DNA from: a virus
DNA length: 58,196 bases
IMG/VR virus record: IMGVR_UViG_3300035698_024774
Location: 1-58,196 of that record
Strand: one strand, 5' to 3'
The notes below the pieces were generated by a model that saw only the letters and a program-made list of their open reading frames with translations, searched no databases and was not told the DNA's origin. The translations under genes were made by a program, and so were the position numbers. This document shows positions 49,008-56,062 of this stretch, one piece after another. Within the stretch, counting starts at the first letter, position 1. Every line of letters begins with the position of its first letter.

Positions 49008-49651
49008 TGATTAAAAAATATAAACTTAAAAAAGAGATATATACTGGATTTTATAGAATTGTTGCTTTGAGGGATTTAAAACAGCATAACATCAAAAAAG
49101 GAGATATTGGGGGGTTAGTAGAATCGGAAAGTAATTTATCTCATTCGGGTGATGCTTGGGTTTATGGTGCTGCTCGGGTTTATGGTGATGCTCGGGTTTC
49201 GGGTGATGCTTGGGTTTATGGTGATGCTCGGGTTTCGGGTGATGCTTGGGTTTATGGTGATGCTCAGGTTTCGGGTAATGCTCAGGTTTCGGGTAATGCT
49301 CGGGTTTCGGGTAATGCTCAGGTTTATGGTGATGCTTGGGTTTATGGTGATGCTTGGGTTTATGGTGATGCTCAGGTTTCGGGTAATGCTCGGGTTTCGG
49401 GTGATGCTTGGGTTTATGGTGGAAATTATAAAGTGTCTCCATTATATATTCAAGGTTCCGTTTATTCACTTTGTAGTCCTGCACCTGATATATTAAAAAT
49501 TGGTTATATTAAGCTTCCTATTAAAACTTGGCTTAAAAAGTATAAAAGTATTGGCAAAAAAAATGGCTATACCACATCTCAAATTGAAGAATATTACGAA
49601 TACATAAAATTATTTAATAAGCTATGCGATACAGGGGGAAGTGATGAGTGA
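49007..49651 (+). CDS. Hexapeptide-repeat beta-helix protein (YdcK-like)
   Basis: I start at the ATG at 49007; the product is 214 residues. After a 45-residue head (KKGDIGGLVESESNLSHSG), about 15 tandem hexapeptides of the type [DN]A[WRQ]V[YS]G follow (about 48-139), which fold as a left-handed beta-helix, then a 70-residue helical tail. Similar proteins in bacteria and phages are annotated YdcK-like or polymer-forming; activity is unknown. Confidence 0.75.
   Translation: MIKKYKLKKEIYTGFYRIVALRDLKQHNIKKGDIGGLVESESNLSHSGDAWVYGAARVYGDARVSGDAWVYGDARVSGDAWVYGDAQVSGNAQVSGNARVSGNAQVYGDAWVYGDAWVYGDAQVSGNARVSGDAWVYGGNYKVSPLYIQGSVYSLCSPAPDILKIGYIKLPIKTWLKKYKSIGKKNGYTTSQIEEYYEYIKLFNKLCDTGGSDE
49148..49422 (+). 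repeat. Tandem array of 18-bp units within the beta-helix gene
   Basis: About 15 units alternate between GATGCTTGGGTTTATGGT and GATGCTCGGGTTTCGGGT types with near-identical DNA, including third positions. Such homogeneity implies recent expansion by slippage or recombination. The repeat also leaves the antisense strand open for 130 codons. Confidence 0.85.
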
Positions 49652-50030
49652 AAAAACAGATGAAATAATAGAAGGATTAAGGGAGCCAACTTGGAAAATT
49701 AACACTCCCGAACCAACGGTAGCGGTGGATGTCGAGGGTTTGGCAAAGGCGTTTATAACTTATGCTTCTAATAATTCAAGAGAAATTCTTGATATGGTAT
49801 TAGGAAAATATGTTCATCATTTTAAAAATTTACTTAAATCAGATATTAAGGTTTTAATCACCGACCACATCAATCCCTGTAAGTGCAAGGAATATAAAAA
49901 AATACTACACTTAAGAAATCAACAGTCTAAAAGTCAATTGAAGTCTATTGCAAAATTACATAATACACGAGATTACCTTAGAAAGAAAATAGCCGACCTC
50001 CAAAAACAAATAGAAGAAGGGGGGAAGTGA
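49644..50030 (+). CDS. Coiled-coil hypothetical protein
   Basis: The ATG at 49644 overlaps the upstream stop by 8 bp and follows GGGGGAAGTG. The 128-residue product has a polar N-terminus (PTWKINTPEPTVAVDVEG), a helical middle and a coiled-coil C-terminus (about 90-125). No family recognised. Confidence 0.6.
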   Translation: MSEKTDEIIEGLREPTWKINTPEPTVAVDVEGLAKAFITYASNNSREILDMVLGKYVHHFKNLLKSDIKVLITDHINPCKCKEYKKILHLRNQQSKSQLKSIAKLHNTRDYLRKKIADLQKQIEEGGK

Positions 50031-50108
50031 ATGAAAAAGTTTAAGGAATTTACTAATTTTAAAAAGAACGTAGAGATTCATAATCTGGCCCTTACGGTCT
50101 TGAGATAA
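50031..50108 (+). CDS. Possible 25-residue peptide
   Basis: The ATG at 50031 is preceded by GGGGGGAAG and follows the upstream stop directly. The frame of 25 codons (MKKFKEFTNFKKNVEIHN at its start) is basic. The good ribosome binding site supports translation; a function cannot be proposed. Confidence 0.4.
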   Translation: MKKFKEFTNFKKNVEIHNLALTVLR

Positions 50109-50130
50109 ATAAATTAGAGAAGGGTAAAGA

Positions 50131-50736
50131 ATGAAATTTATTAATTCTAGTAACATAATTGTTTTTGAGTCCGATGATGATAATGATGTGAGAAAAGCTA
50201 TCAAGCGGGGACTAATGGCAGATGATGATATGAGAGGAATTGATTTTAGTAATTGCGATCTAGCTGAAATGGATTTATGCTTTAGTGATTTTAGAGATTG
50301 TAAATTTAATAATACAAATCTAAGGGATGTAAATTTTAGCGGTAGTAACCTTAGAGGATGTTTTTTTAATGAGGCTAATTTAACTTCGGCAATTTTGGAT
50401 GGGTGTACTATTAACCGATGTAAGTTTGATAAAGCAATTCTAAGGGATATTTCTGTTGAAGATATAAAGGGCTACGGAAGATCTCTTGAAATTATGGGTG
50501 TAATTATTAATAGATTAGGAAGAGACTCGTTTTCTAAAGTTGATTTAGAGGTTGTTGATTATCTAATGACAAAAAATTTGTGCTATCCTCAGATAAAGTT
50601 AGATATCACAGAGGGTGTATTGGCCCTTTGTAAAAAATTAAGCGAAGGGGGATATTCAGAATATTATGAAATGTATAAGTTAGAATTAGAACAAAGAAAA
50701 CAAGATGATTACGTAACGAAAGATAAAATAAAATAA
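50131..50736 (+). CDS. Pentapeptide-repeat protein
   Basis: The 201-residue product contains A(D/N)LxF-type repeats between about residues 30 and 110: DFSNCDLAEMDL, CKFNNTNLRDVNF, SNLRGCFFNEANLTSAIL. These form a right-handed quadrilateral beta-helix, as in Qnr and MfpA proteins that mimic DNA and bind gyrase. The helical C-terminus (about 120-200) is unlike Qnr. DNA mimicry is a possible role; not shown. Confidence 0.8.
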   Translation: MKFINSSNIIVFESDDDNDVRKAIKRGLMADDDMRGIDFSNCDLAEMDLCFSDFRDCKFNNTNLRDVNFSGSNLRGCFFNEANLTSAILDGCTINRCKFDKAILRDISVEDIKGYGRSLEIMGVIINRLGRDSFSKVDLEVVDYLMTKNLCYPQIKLDITEGVLALCKKLSEGGYSEYYEMYKLELEQRKQDDYVTKDKIK

Positions 50737-50787
50737 TACATAGGACGATTTAATATAAATAGGATTTATATATTTATTGGAGTAATG

Positions 50788-50910
50788 ATGGTATTCACTT
50801 TATTTAGATTAATTTTTGGTAACAAGGAAAATAAAAACTCAGGTCAACAAAAGGTAGATAAATATGTAAAGGAAATGATTAAGGTAGTCGAACAAAGGGA
50901 GAACAACTAA
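50788..50910 (+). CDS. Small protein with hydrophobic N-terminus (40 aa)
   Basis: Two ATGs at 50785 and 50788 follow GGAG; the second has the better spacing. The 40-residue product begins MVFTLFRLIFGNKEN and ends with a charged helix. It ends directly at the next ATG (TAAATG). Possibly membrane-associated. Confidence 0.55.
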   Translation: MVFTLFRLIFGNKENKNSGQQKVDKYVKEMIKVVEQRENN

Positions 50911-51141
50911 ATGGACAACGCATTAATAGAAATGTATGAGGTTAATGGCGGTGAGGGCGGTGAAGTTTTTTGCTCTGACTCATGCGCTGAAACTTTCTTA
51001 GAGGAGTGTGGTAATCAAGATCCAATTGATTATAACATTGGAATGGTTACTGATGAAGAATATATTGAAGAGCTTAGGTATGCGGGTGTGATAAGATGTG
51101 AAAATTGTAATGTATTAATGTTTGGAGAAGAGGATGAATAA
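50911..51141 (+). CDS. Small zinc-finger-like protein
   Basis: The 76-residue product is very acidic and has FCSDSCAETFLEECG and IRCENCNVLMFG, a C-x3-C ... C-x2-C treble-clef-like pair. It overlaps the next gene by 8 bp. Function unknown. Confidence 0.6.
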   Translation: MDNALIEMYEVNGGEGGEVFCSDSCAETFLEECGNQDPIDYNIGMVTDEEYIEELRYAGVIRCENCNVLMFGEEDE

Positions 51142-51379
51142 AACAGAAGAACTGTTACAGAGATCCATACAGTGCGATTTTACTAAAATTATAAATAGGA
51201 TAAAGAATCTCATTAAAAGATCTCAAGATATTATTAGTGATGATTATATTTTATACATGAAAGAATTGAAAGAGATTGAGGGGCTATTTGAAGTTTTCGA
51301 AAATAGTGTTATCCGTATCTTTAAAACAAGAGATGCAATGGAATTAGCAAATAGGAAAGCTACGGGGAGTTATTTATAG
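51134..51379 (+). CDS. Helical hypothetical protein
   Basis: I start at the ATG at 51134, which has GGAGAAGAGG upstream, rather than at a TTG at 51122. The 81-residue product is all helical and charged. No motif recognised. Confidence 0.55.
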   Translation: MNKTEELLQRSIQCDFTKIINRIKNLIKRSQDIISDDYILYMKELKEIEGLFEVFENSVIRIFKTRDAMELANRKATGSYL

Positions 51380-51562
51380 ATGATATTTTATATTTTTAGT
51401 TGTATCCTATTTATTTATGCAGGAGCACTCCTTTTATTTAAATATGATTATCAAATTTATAAATATACAATAGGTAAGGTGGCAGATATAATAACGGGGA
51501 AAACTGGCTTATCTATATATCAAGGTGTAGAAGGGGTATTGTTTGAAACTCAAAAAAGGTAA
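51380..51562 (+). CDS. Small membrane protein (60 aa)
   Basis: The ATG follows the upstream stop directly. The product has one hydrophobic N-terminal helix (about 2-20, FYIFSCILFIYAGALLLF) and a polar C-terminus. It overlaps the macro-domain gene by 20 bp. Confidence 0.55.
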   Translation: MIFYIFSCILFIYAGALLLFKYDYQIYKYTIGKVADIITGKTGLSIYQGVEGVLFETQKR

Positions 51563-51986
51563 TATGTGGGATATTTATGATCAAACTGATCATTTTGTTA
51601 TTACTACCAATTCCTTTATTAAGAAAAATGGAAAGTTAGTAATGGGAGCTGGCATTGCTCTACAGGTCACTGAAAAGTTCCCAAATATTGCTAATAGGTG
51701 CGGTAGGGTAATTGTTGATCATGGATGTAGATTAAAAGACTATGGAGTTTTACTTATACCAGAAACAAAAATCTGTTTATTTCAGGTAAAGATTAACTGG
51801 TGGGATGATGCATCCTTTAAGCTAATAGCTAAATCTACAGATATGTTAAAGGAATTAGCTGAACAGTCTGATGAAAGATGGGATCTTAATTTTCCGGGTA
51901 TAGGTTGTGGTAGATTAGCAAAGAAACACGTTTTACCTATTATTAAAAGACTGCCAGATAATGTAAATGTGTGGGAGTATAAATGA
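51543..51986 (+). CDS. Macro-domain protein
   Basis: The 147-residue product has the fold pattern of macro domains: GNMWDIYDQTDHFVITTNSF, then MGAGIALQVTEKFPN (the ADP-ribose-binding glycine loop) and NFPGIGCGRLAKKHVLPI. The first in-frame start is a TTG at 51543, needed for the first beta strand; the first ATG is at 51564. Phage macro domains remove ADP-ribose or process ADP-ribose-1''-phosphate, a by-product of tRNA repair, fitting the nearby RtcB and PNK genes. Confidence 0.8.
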   Translation: MKLKKGNMWDIYDQTDHFVITTNSFIKKNGKLVMGAGIALQVTEKFPNIANRCGRVIVDHGCRLKDYGVLLIPETKICLFQVKINWWDDASFKLIAKSTDMLKELAEQSDERWDLNFPGIGCGRLAKKHVLPIIKRLPDNVNVWEYK

Positions 51987-52396
51987 GTATAATTGTTCGC
52001 TTCGATAAGGTAGCTGCACGCAATGCAGTTTATAGAGAGATGGTATCACCACCATTAACATGCGTAGTAGGATCTAATGGCAACTATGAAGATGTTCCAT
52101 TACTTATTGATAAGGTGCAAACAATAAAGAATGATTATTATCGTTATAAAATAGGGGATATAGAAATTCTTATTGAACCTAAAAATGTTAATATTTTTAC
52201 TAAGATGGTAAGCCGTTGTGCATACTCCATTCAGCCCACAGCATATAAAATAGCATGCGAAGAGTTAGACGTATTAAGAAAGAAAAATAATTTTGGTTTA
52301 ACGTGGTATAGTAGGATTTATAATGCCTCATTCTTTGGTCTTATAGGACTATGGAGAGAGGCTCGTAAGTATAAGAGACAAAGTATTAACATTTAG
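51983..52396 (+). CDS. Hypothetical protein
   Basis: The 137-residue product has a beta-rich first half (TCVVGSNGNYEDVPLLIDKV) and a basic, helical, aromatic C-terminus. No family recognised. It overlaps the macro-domain gene by 4 bp, and its stop codon lies over the first bases of the Trp tRNA. Confidence 0.55.
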   Translation: MSIIVRFDKVAARNAVYREMVSPPLTCVVGSNGNYEDVPLLIDKVQTIKNDYYRYKIGDIEILIEPKNVNIFTKMVSRCAYSIQPTAYKIACEELDVLRKKNNFGLTWYSRIYNASFFGLIGLWREARKYKRQSINI

Positions 52397-52465
52397 GTCG
52401 GTAATTCAACGGTAGAACATTAGTCTCCAAAACTAATGATGGGGGTTCGATTCCTCCCCGGCCTG
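52395..52465 (+). tRNA. tRNA-Trp (CCA anticodon)
   Basis: Acceptor AGGTCGG/CCGGCCT, G73 (tryptophan discriminator); anticodon arm TTAGT-CTCCAAA-ACTAA giving CCA; T arm GGGGG-TTCGATT-CCTCC. Its first two bases are the last two of the TAG stop codon of the upstream gene. It lies apart from the main array. Confidence 0.92.
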
Positions 52466-52483
52466 TTATAAAAAGGATAGGAA

Positions 52484-52990
52484 ATGATTTGGTTCACAGC
52501 AGATACACACTTTTGGCATGAGAAAATGCTGTTACCTAAATATTGTGATAGACCATTTAAATCAGTGGAAGAAATGAACGATGTTATTATTAATAACTGG
52601 AACGCATTAATTAAGCCTAATGATATAGTGTATCACTTGGGTGATTTCAGTTGGGGTAATATTTCTCAAATCAGAGATTCTTATAATCGATTAAATGGTG
52701 TTAAGTATATTATACTAGGAAATCACGATGATAAAAATAAGATAAAAAAAGTATTCGGGGAGAAGTTTATCCTCAATAGTGGTTATGTTGTAAGATATAA
52801 TAAAAAACGCATAGTCTGTGATCATTGGGCAAAATTACGTTGGCTTGGGCGAAGGAAAGGGTATCGTCATGCCTTTGGTCATTCGCATGGTAATTTAATT
52901 CATCCAGATAAGAAGGCTATGGACGTTGGTATAGATTGCCATAACTATAAACCAATAACTTTTGACGAAGTTATAGAAAGAACACAGTAA
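52484..52990 (+). CDS. Calcineurin-like metallophosphoesterase
   Basis: The 168-residue product has all metal motifs: WFTADTHFWHEK (D-x-H), VYHLGDFSWG (GD), YIILGNHDDKN (GNHD) and YRHAFGHSHGNL (GHxH), spaced as in the YfcE/phosphoesterase group found often in phages. It probably cleaves phosphodiesters; 2',3'-cyclic phosphates are possible substrates given the RNA-repair neighbours. Confidence 0.88.
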   Translation: MIWFTADTHFWHEKMLLPKYCDRPFKSVEEMNDVIINNWNALIKPNDIVYHLGDFSWGNISQIRDSYNRLNGVKYIILGNHDDKNKIKKVFGEKFILNSGYVVRYNKKRIVCDHWAKLRWLGRRKGYRHAFGHSHGNLIHPDKKAMDVGIDCHNYKPITFDEVIERTQ

Positions 52991-53005
52991 GGACAGGGGA
53001 AACAA

Positions 53006-53107
53006 ATGAGTAATAATGGAACAGCTTCTTATGGGGTCGGTTTTGGAACGGCAATGGCCATGATTTTATCTTGGTTCTATGTAATTTATTATGCTATCAC
53101 TTATTAA
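53006..53107 (+). CDS. Small membrane protein (33 aa)
   Basis: The ATG at 53006 follows GGACAGGGG. The product starts MSNNGTASYGVGFGTAMA and continues into a hydrophobic, aromatic helix ending YYAITY. A tiny single-pass membrane protein, plausible for interaction with host membranes. Confidence 0.55.
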   Translation: MSNNGTASYGVGFGTAMAMILSWFYVIYYAITY

Positions 53108-53122
53108 AGGAGAAATAATAAA

Positions 53123-54007
53123 ATGATTAAAAAACCTATGTTAGCTGTAGAGTGTCAGAAGGATCAGTTAGACTTTTCTAATAGCTATCTAGCCACCCCT
53201 AAGATTGATGGTATCAGGGCCATGATGGTTAATGGGGAACTAGTCAGTCGTAAATTCAAACCCATCCCTAATAATTATATTAGAGAGGTGTTAGAGGAGG
53301 TTCTTCCCGATGGTGCAGATGGCGAACTTGTATCGGGTGATTTTAGAGGAACGACAAGCGATATCATGTCTGAGGATGGTGAGCCTGACTTTAAGTTTAT
53401 GTGGTTCGATTATGTTCTCGATCCAGAAGAACCATACGCCGATAGAATGGAAAGACTAGAAAGAACTTATCGTGTAATGGGGAGCCATAGGAAAAGTGAT
53501 GTAGAGCACATTGAACCATTAATACCTATTCTTATTAAAGATAGGGAACACTTAGATAAGTATGAGGATAAATGTTTAGAAGCAGAGTATGAGGGCGTAA
53601 TCCTTAGAATTAGTAATAGCCCATACAAATTCGGTCGATCTACTATCAATCAGCAATATATGCTAAAAATTAAAAAGTTTTTAGATTCCGAAGCTATTAT
53701 CATAGATTTTAATGAACAGATGCACAATGCTAATGAGGGGAAGAAAGATAAACTAGGACACACAGAGCGATCATCTCATAAAGCTAATAAGGTTCCTATG
53801 AACACGTTAGGGGCGTTAGTGGTAAGGGAGTCATATACCGATGTAGAGTTTAATATAGGCACAGGGTTCTCAAGGGAAGAAAGACAGGATATTTGGGATA
53901 ATAAAGATAAGTGGATTGGGAAACAGGTAAAATATAGATATTTTCCAAAGGGTGTAAAAGATAAACCTAGACATCCATCTTATTTGGGATTAAGAGAGGA
54001 TATATAA
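53123..54007 (+). CDS. ATP-dependent DNA ligase
   Basis: The 294-residue product has the adenylation motif TPKIDGIRAM (Lys27), motif III (FMWFDYVL), motif IIIa, motif IV EGVILR, and motif V YMLKIKKF, followed by an OB-fold-like C-terminus (VRESYTDVEFNIGTGF, VKYRYFPKGVKD). It resembles small T7-type phage ligases that seal nicks in replication. A strong AAAGGAG precedes the ATG. Confidence 0.92.
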   Translation: MIKKPMLAVECQKDQLDFSNSYLATPKIDGIRAMMVNGELVSRKFKPIPNNYIREVLEEVLPDGADGELVSGDFRGTTSDIMSEDGEPDFKFMWFDYVLDPEEPYADRMERLERTYRVMGSHRKSDVEHIEPLIPILIKDREHLDKYEDKCLEAEYEGVILRISNSPYKFGRSTINQQYMLKIKKFLDSEAIIIDFNEQMHNANEGKKDKLGHTERSSHKANKVPMNTLGALVVRESYTDVEFNIGTGFSREERQDIWDNKDKWIGKQVKYRYFPKGVKDKPRHPSYLGLREDI

Positions 54008-54025
54008 TGGAAGGGAGAGTGATAG

Positions 54026-54295
54026 ATGAGTAAATCATGTATTGATCATTGGAGAACGCAGTGGGAAGAAGATCATCGAGTTAAGTGTCCATATTGTAAC
54101 TATATTATTAATGATACACATGAGTTGGGTGAAATAGGATTAATTACCTATTTTGGAGATGATAGTCCATTAGATCTTGATTGCCCTGATTGTGGTGTAA
54201 CATTTATAGTAACAGAAATGGTTGACAGAACCTATGCGGTTAAAGAACATCCAGATGCAGAAAGAGAATCAGTAATACATTATAATGGAGCTTAG
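54026..54295 (+). CDS. Zinc-ribbon protein, paralogue 2
   Basis: The 89-residue product has CPYCNYIINDTHELGEIGLITYFG, CPDCGVTFIVTEMVDRTY, the same arrangement as the protein at 48532. The paralogue pair likely arose by duplication within this block. Function unknown. Confidence 0.7.
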   Translation: MSKSCIDHWRTQWEEDHRVKCPYCNYIINDTHELGEIGLITYFGDDSPLDLDCPDCGVTFIVTEMVDRTYAVKEHPDAERESVIHYNGA

Positions 54296-54380
54296 ATGGA
54301 AAAAAATACAAGCAGAAAATGAAGGGTTAAAAAAAACAATTATAGATAGTGAGTATCGACTGCACTCTAAAGAGTGGTAA
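54285..54380 (+). CDS. Possible 31-residue charged peptide
   Basis: The ATG at 54285 lies within the end of the upstream gene, with the frame running to a TAA at 54380. The product (MELRWKKIQAENEGLKKTII at its start) is helical. Its stop lies in the first helix of the structured RNA. Weak ribosome binding site. Confidence 0.3.
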   Translation: MELRWKKIQAENEGLKKTIIDSEYRLHSKEW

Positions 54381-54508
54381 GTAATTCGCCGTTACAATTG
54401 GAATGTCGGAGATAATAGCCCATGAGGTTACGGTCTCGGCCACACACCCTAACTTCATGAATGGTGCATCGAAGCTTGATTCGGTGGGGTGCAGTCGGTA
54501 CTTACTAT
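54374..54508 (+). ncRNA. Multi-stem structured RNA of unknown family (about 135 nt)
   Basis: A 10-bp closing stem pairs 54374-54383 (GTGGTAAGTA) with 54499-54508 (TACTTACTAT, with two G-U). Inside: CATGAGGTTA pairs over 10 bp with TAACTTCATG (54421-54430 with 54451-54460, loop CGGTCTCGGCCACACACCC); ATCGAA pairs with TTCGGT; CCG-ACA pairs with TGT-CGG. Base composition is higher in G+C than the flanks, there is no substantial ORF across it, and it lies 28 nt upstream of an ATG. It may be a riboswitch-like leader or a free RNA. Confidence 0.65.
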
Positions 54509-54536
54509 ATCAAAGGGGATGAAAAGGAGATTCAAA

Positions 54537-54728
54537 ATGTTACTACAGTTTAGGGCCTTAAGAACAGAGGGTGATAATGAGGGTGAGTGGGCTTACTCTC
54601 AAAAGGAATCAGATCTTTGTGATTTCTTTTACGGTGTTAGTGATGGTCAAATTAATGGTAAGACATTACAACAGAAGTTAGGTACAGAGTGGGTGTCTGT
54701 TGAAGAACAAGAACGAGAAGAACTATAA
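54537..54728 (+). CDS. Hypothetical protein downstream of the structured RNA
   Basis: I start at the ATG at 54537 with AAAGGAG upstream. The 63-residue product is acidic and polar (RTEGDNEGEWAYSQKESDLC). No family recognised. Its expression may be controlled by the preceding RNA. Confidence 0.6.
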   Translation: MLLQFRALRTEGDNEGEWAYSQKESDLCDFFYGVSDGQINGKTLQQKLGTEWVSVEEQEREEL

Positions 54729-54739
54729 GAAAGGGAATA

Positions 54740-55390
54740 ATGGATACATTAATTTTAACAGTAGGATTACCGAGGTCTGGTAAGAGCACATGGTGTAGAA
54801 CGCAAGTTGGTAAGTGTCCCGTAGTCAATCCAGATTCAATTAGATTTGCTTTGTATGGTACAGACTTTATCCCTGAGTCCGAGGAAGTAGTATGGACTAC
54901 GGCTCACTTAATGGTTAAGGCTCTATTTTTAGCTGGCCATAATATTGTTATCGTAGATTCCACTAATCTTACCGAATGGCAACGTGAAGATTGGGCAAAA
55001 AGGATATGTGCAAAGATAGAGTATAAAGTCTTTAATGCCGATATGGCAACGTGCATAGAAAGAGCTCGTAGTGGTGGTAGAGAAGATCTTATCCCTATTA
55101 TAGAAAGAATGAACGAAACATTAGATCCAGATGAGTTAGATGAGTTAGATGGGCTTACTCTATCTGTATCTACCGAAATTATTCTGGAAGATGGTATTAA
55201 TGAAGATAGGGTTGTAAAAATTATTTACAAGGATTTGCATAGTAATAAGACCATTAGATATATTGAACCAATAGAAATATACAAGAAACCAGATCTATTT
55301 GTTAGAGCGTTCTGTAGATTTAGAAATGAAGAGAGGGAGTTTTGTATTGATAGGATTATAGAAGCTTCACTTACTGATGTGAGGTTTTAA
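54740..55390 (+). CDS. Polynucleotide-kinase-like P-loop domain fused to a WYL domain
   Basis: The 216-residue product has an N-terminal AAA_33/PNK-type kinase: P-loop GLPRSGKST (9-17), NPDSIRF (Asp32), IVDSTNLTEWQRE (73-82) and a lid with ERARSGGRED. From about 155 to 208 it has a WYL-type module: RVVKIIYKD, TIRYIEPIEI and FVRAFCRFRNEEREFCIDRI (the characteristic A-x-C-x-x-R ... F-x-x-D-R-I). The kinase could phosphorylate 5'-OH RNA ends; WYL domains bind nucleic acid or nucleotide ligands and regulate. I do not know of this fusion from characterised proteins. Confidence 0.8.
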   Translation: MDTLILTVGLPRSGKSTWCRTQVGKCPVVNPDSIRFALYGTDFIPESEEVVWTTAHLMVKALFLAGHNIVIVDSTNLTEWQREDWAKRICAKIEYKVFNADMATCIERARSGGREDLIPIIERMNETLDPDELDELDGLTLSVSTEIILEDGINEDRVVKIIYKDLHSNKTIRYIEPIEIYKKPDLFVRAFCRFRNEEREFCIDRIIEASLTDVRF

Positions 55391-55392
55391 TT

Positions 55393-55587
55393 ATGGAAAA
55401 ATATTCTGTATTTTTATCGGACGATGATGGTAGCTATCAGGAAGAAATAAGGGTAGATGCTATATCATCAAAAGAGGCAGTAGAAAAGGTGAAGGTAATA
55501 TATGAGCTTGGCTTAGTGTCGGTTAATCACTGGATAACGTTAAAGGAAAGGATTGATAATGAAGGTAATCAAGCTATCGAGGGGTAA
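55393..55587 (+). CDS. Small hypothetical protein
   Basis: The 64-residue product has a beta-alpha-beta pattern (KYSVFLSDDDGSYQEEIRVDA, then a helix). It overlaps the HNH gene by 29 bp. No family recognised. Confidence 0.55.
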   Translation: MEKYSVFLSDDDGSYQEEIRVDAISSKEAVEKVKVIYELGLVSVNHWITLKERIDNEGNQAIEG

Positions 55588-56062
55588 GGTAACATTAGTT
55601 GACGATGAAGATTATGAAAATCTTAACCAATATAGTTGGAGCGTTAAGGGTAATAAAGATACTAAGTGGGATGCTAATCGCTCTCTTTACGCAAGAAGGG
55701 CAGAAGTTATTGATGGGAAACATATATCATACTCTATGCATAGAGAAATATTAGGATTAGAGCGGGGTGATAAAATGGTTGTTGATCATATAGATGGTGA
55801 TGGTCTCAATAACCAAAGAAACAACTTAAGAATATGCACCGTACAACAAAACCTTGCAAATCAATATGGTCAAATAAATTGTACATCTAAGTATAAGGGT
55901 GTATTTAAATCAAAAGATAATAAGTGGGTAGTACAAATTAGGAAAAAATACATAGGTCGTTTTATAAAAGAAGAGGACGCAGCTAAAGCTTACGATGTAG
56001 AAGCAAAAAGAATATATGGAGAGTTTGCTAAGTTAAACCTAGATATACCAGAGGGAATATGA
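55559..56062 (+). CDS. HNH endonuclease with AP2 DNA-binding domain
   Basis: The 167-residue product (ATG at 55559) has an HNH core with MHREILGL and VVDHIDGDGLNNQRNNLRICT, followed by a C-terminal AP2 domain, SKYKGVFKSKDNKWVVQIR ... GRFIKEEDAAKAYDVEA. This is a common mobile HNH-AP2 homing endonuclease. Confidence 0.9.
   Translation: MKVIKLSRGKVTLVDDEDYENLNQYSWSVKGNKDTKWDANRSLYARRAEVIDGKHISYSMHREILGLERGDKMVVDHIDGDGLNNQRNNLRICTVQQNLANQYGQINCTSKYKGVFKSKDNKWVVQIRKKYIGRFIKEEDAAKAYDVEAKRIYGEFAKLNLDIPEGI

Noticed and set aside
49148-49422. Possible CRISPR array
   Set aside because: The repeats are contiguous 18-bp coding units without spacers.
49092-49496. Antisense and alternate-frame repeat proteins over the 18-bp repeat array (His/Lys/Pro-rich or Met/Leu-rich)
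   Set aside because: Any 18-bp repeat without stops opens other frames; only the hexapeptide frame has an RBS and known fold.
50754-50761. TATAAATA, identical to the T4 late promoter octamer, ahead of the gene at 50788
   Set aside because: A single occurrence in very AT-rich DNA is expected by chance; no T4-type late sigma or sliding-clamp-dependent late system is proven here.
54285-54505. tRNA or tmRNA in the 54.4-kb structured region
   Set aside because: No T loop (TTCRA flanked by 5-bp stem) and no 7-bp acceptor with anticodon arm could be fitted; listed instead as an unknown RNA.
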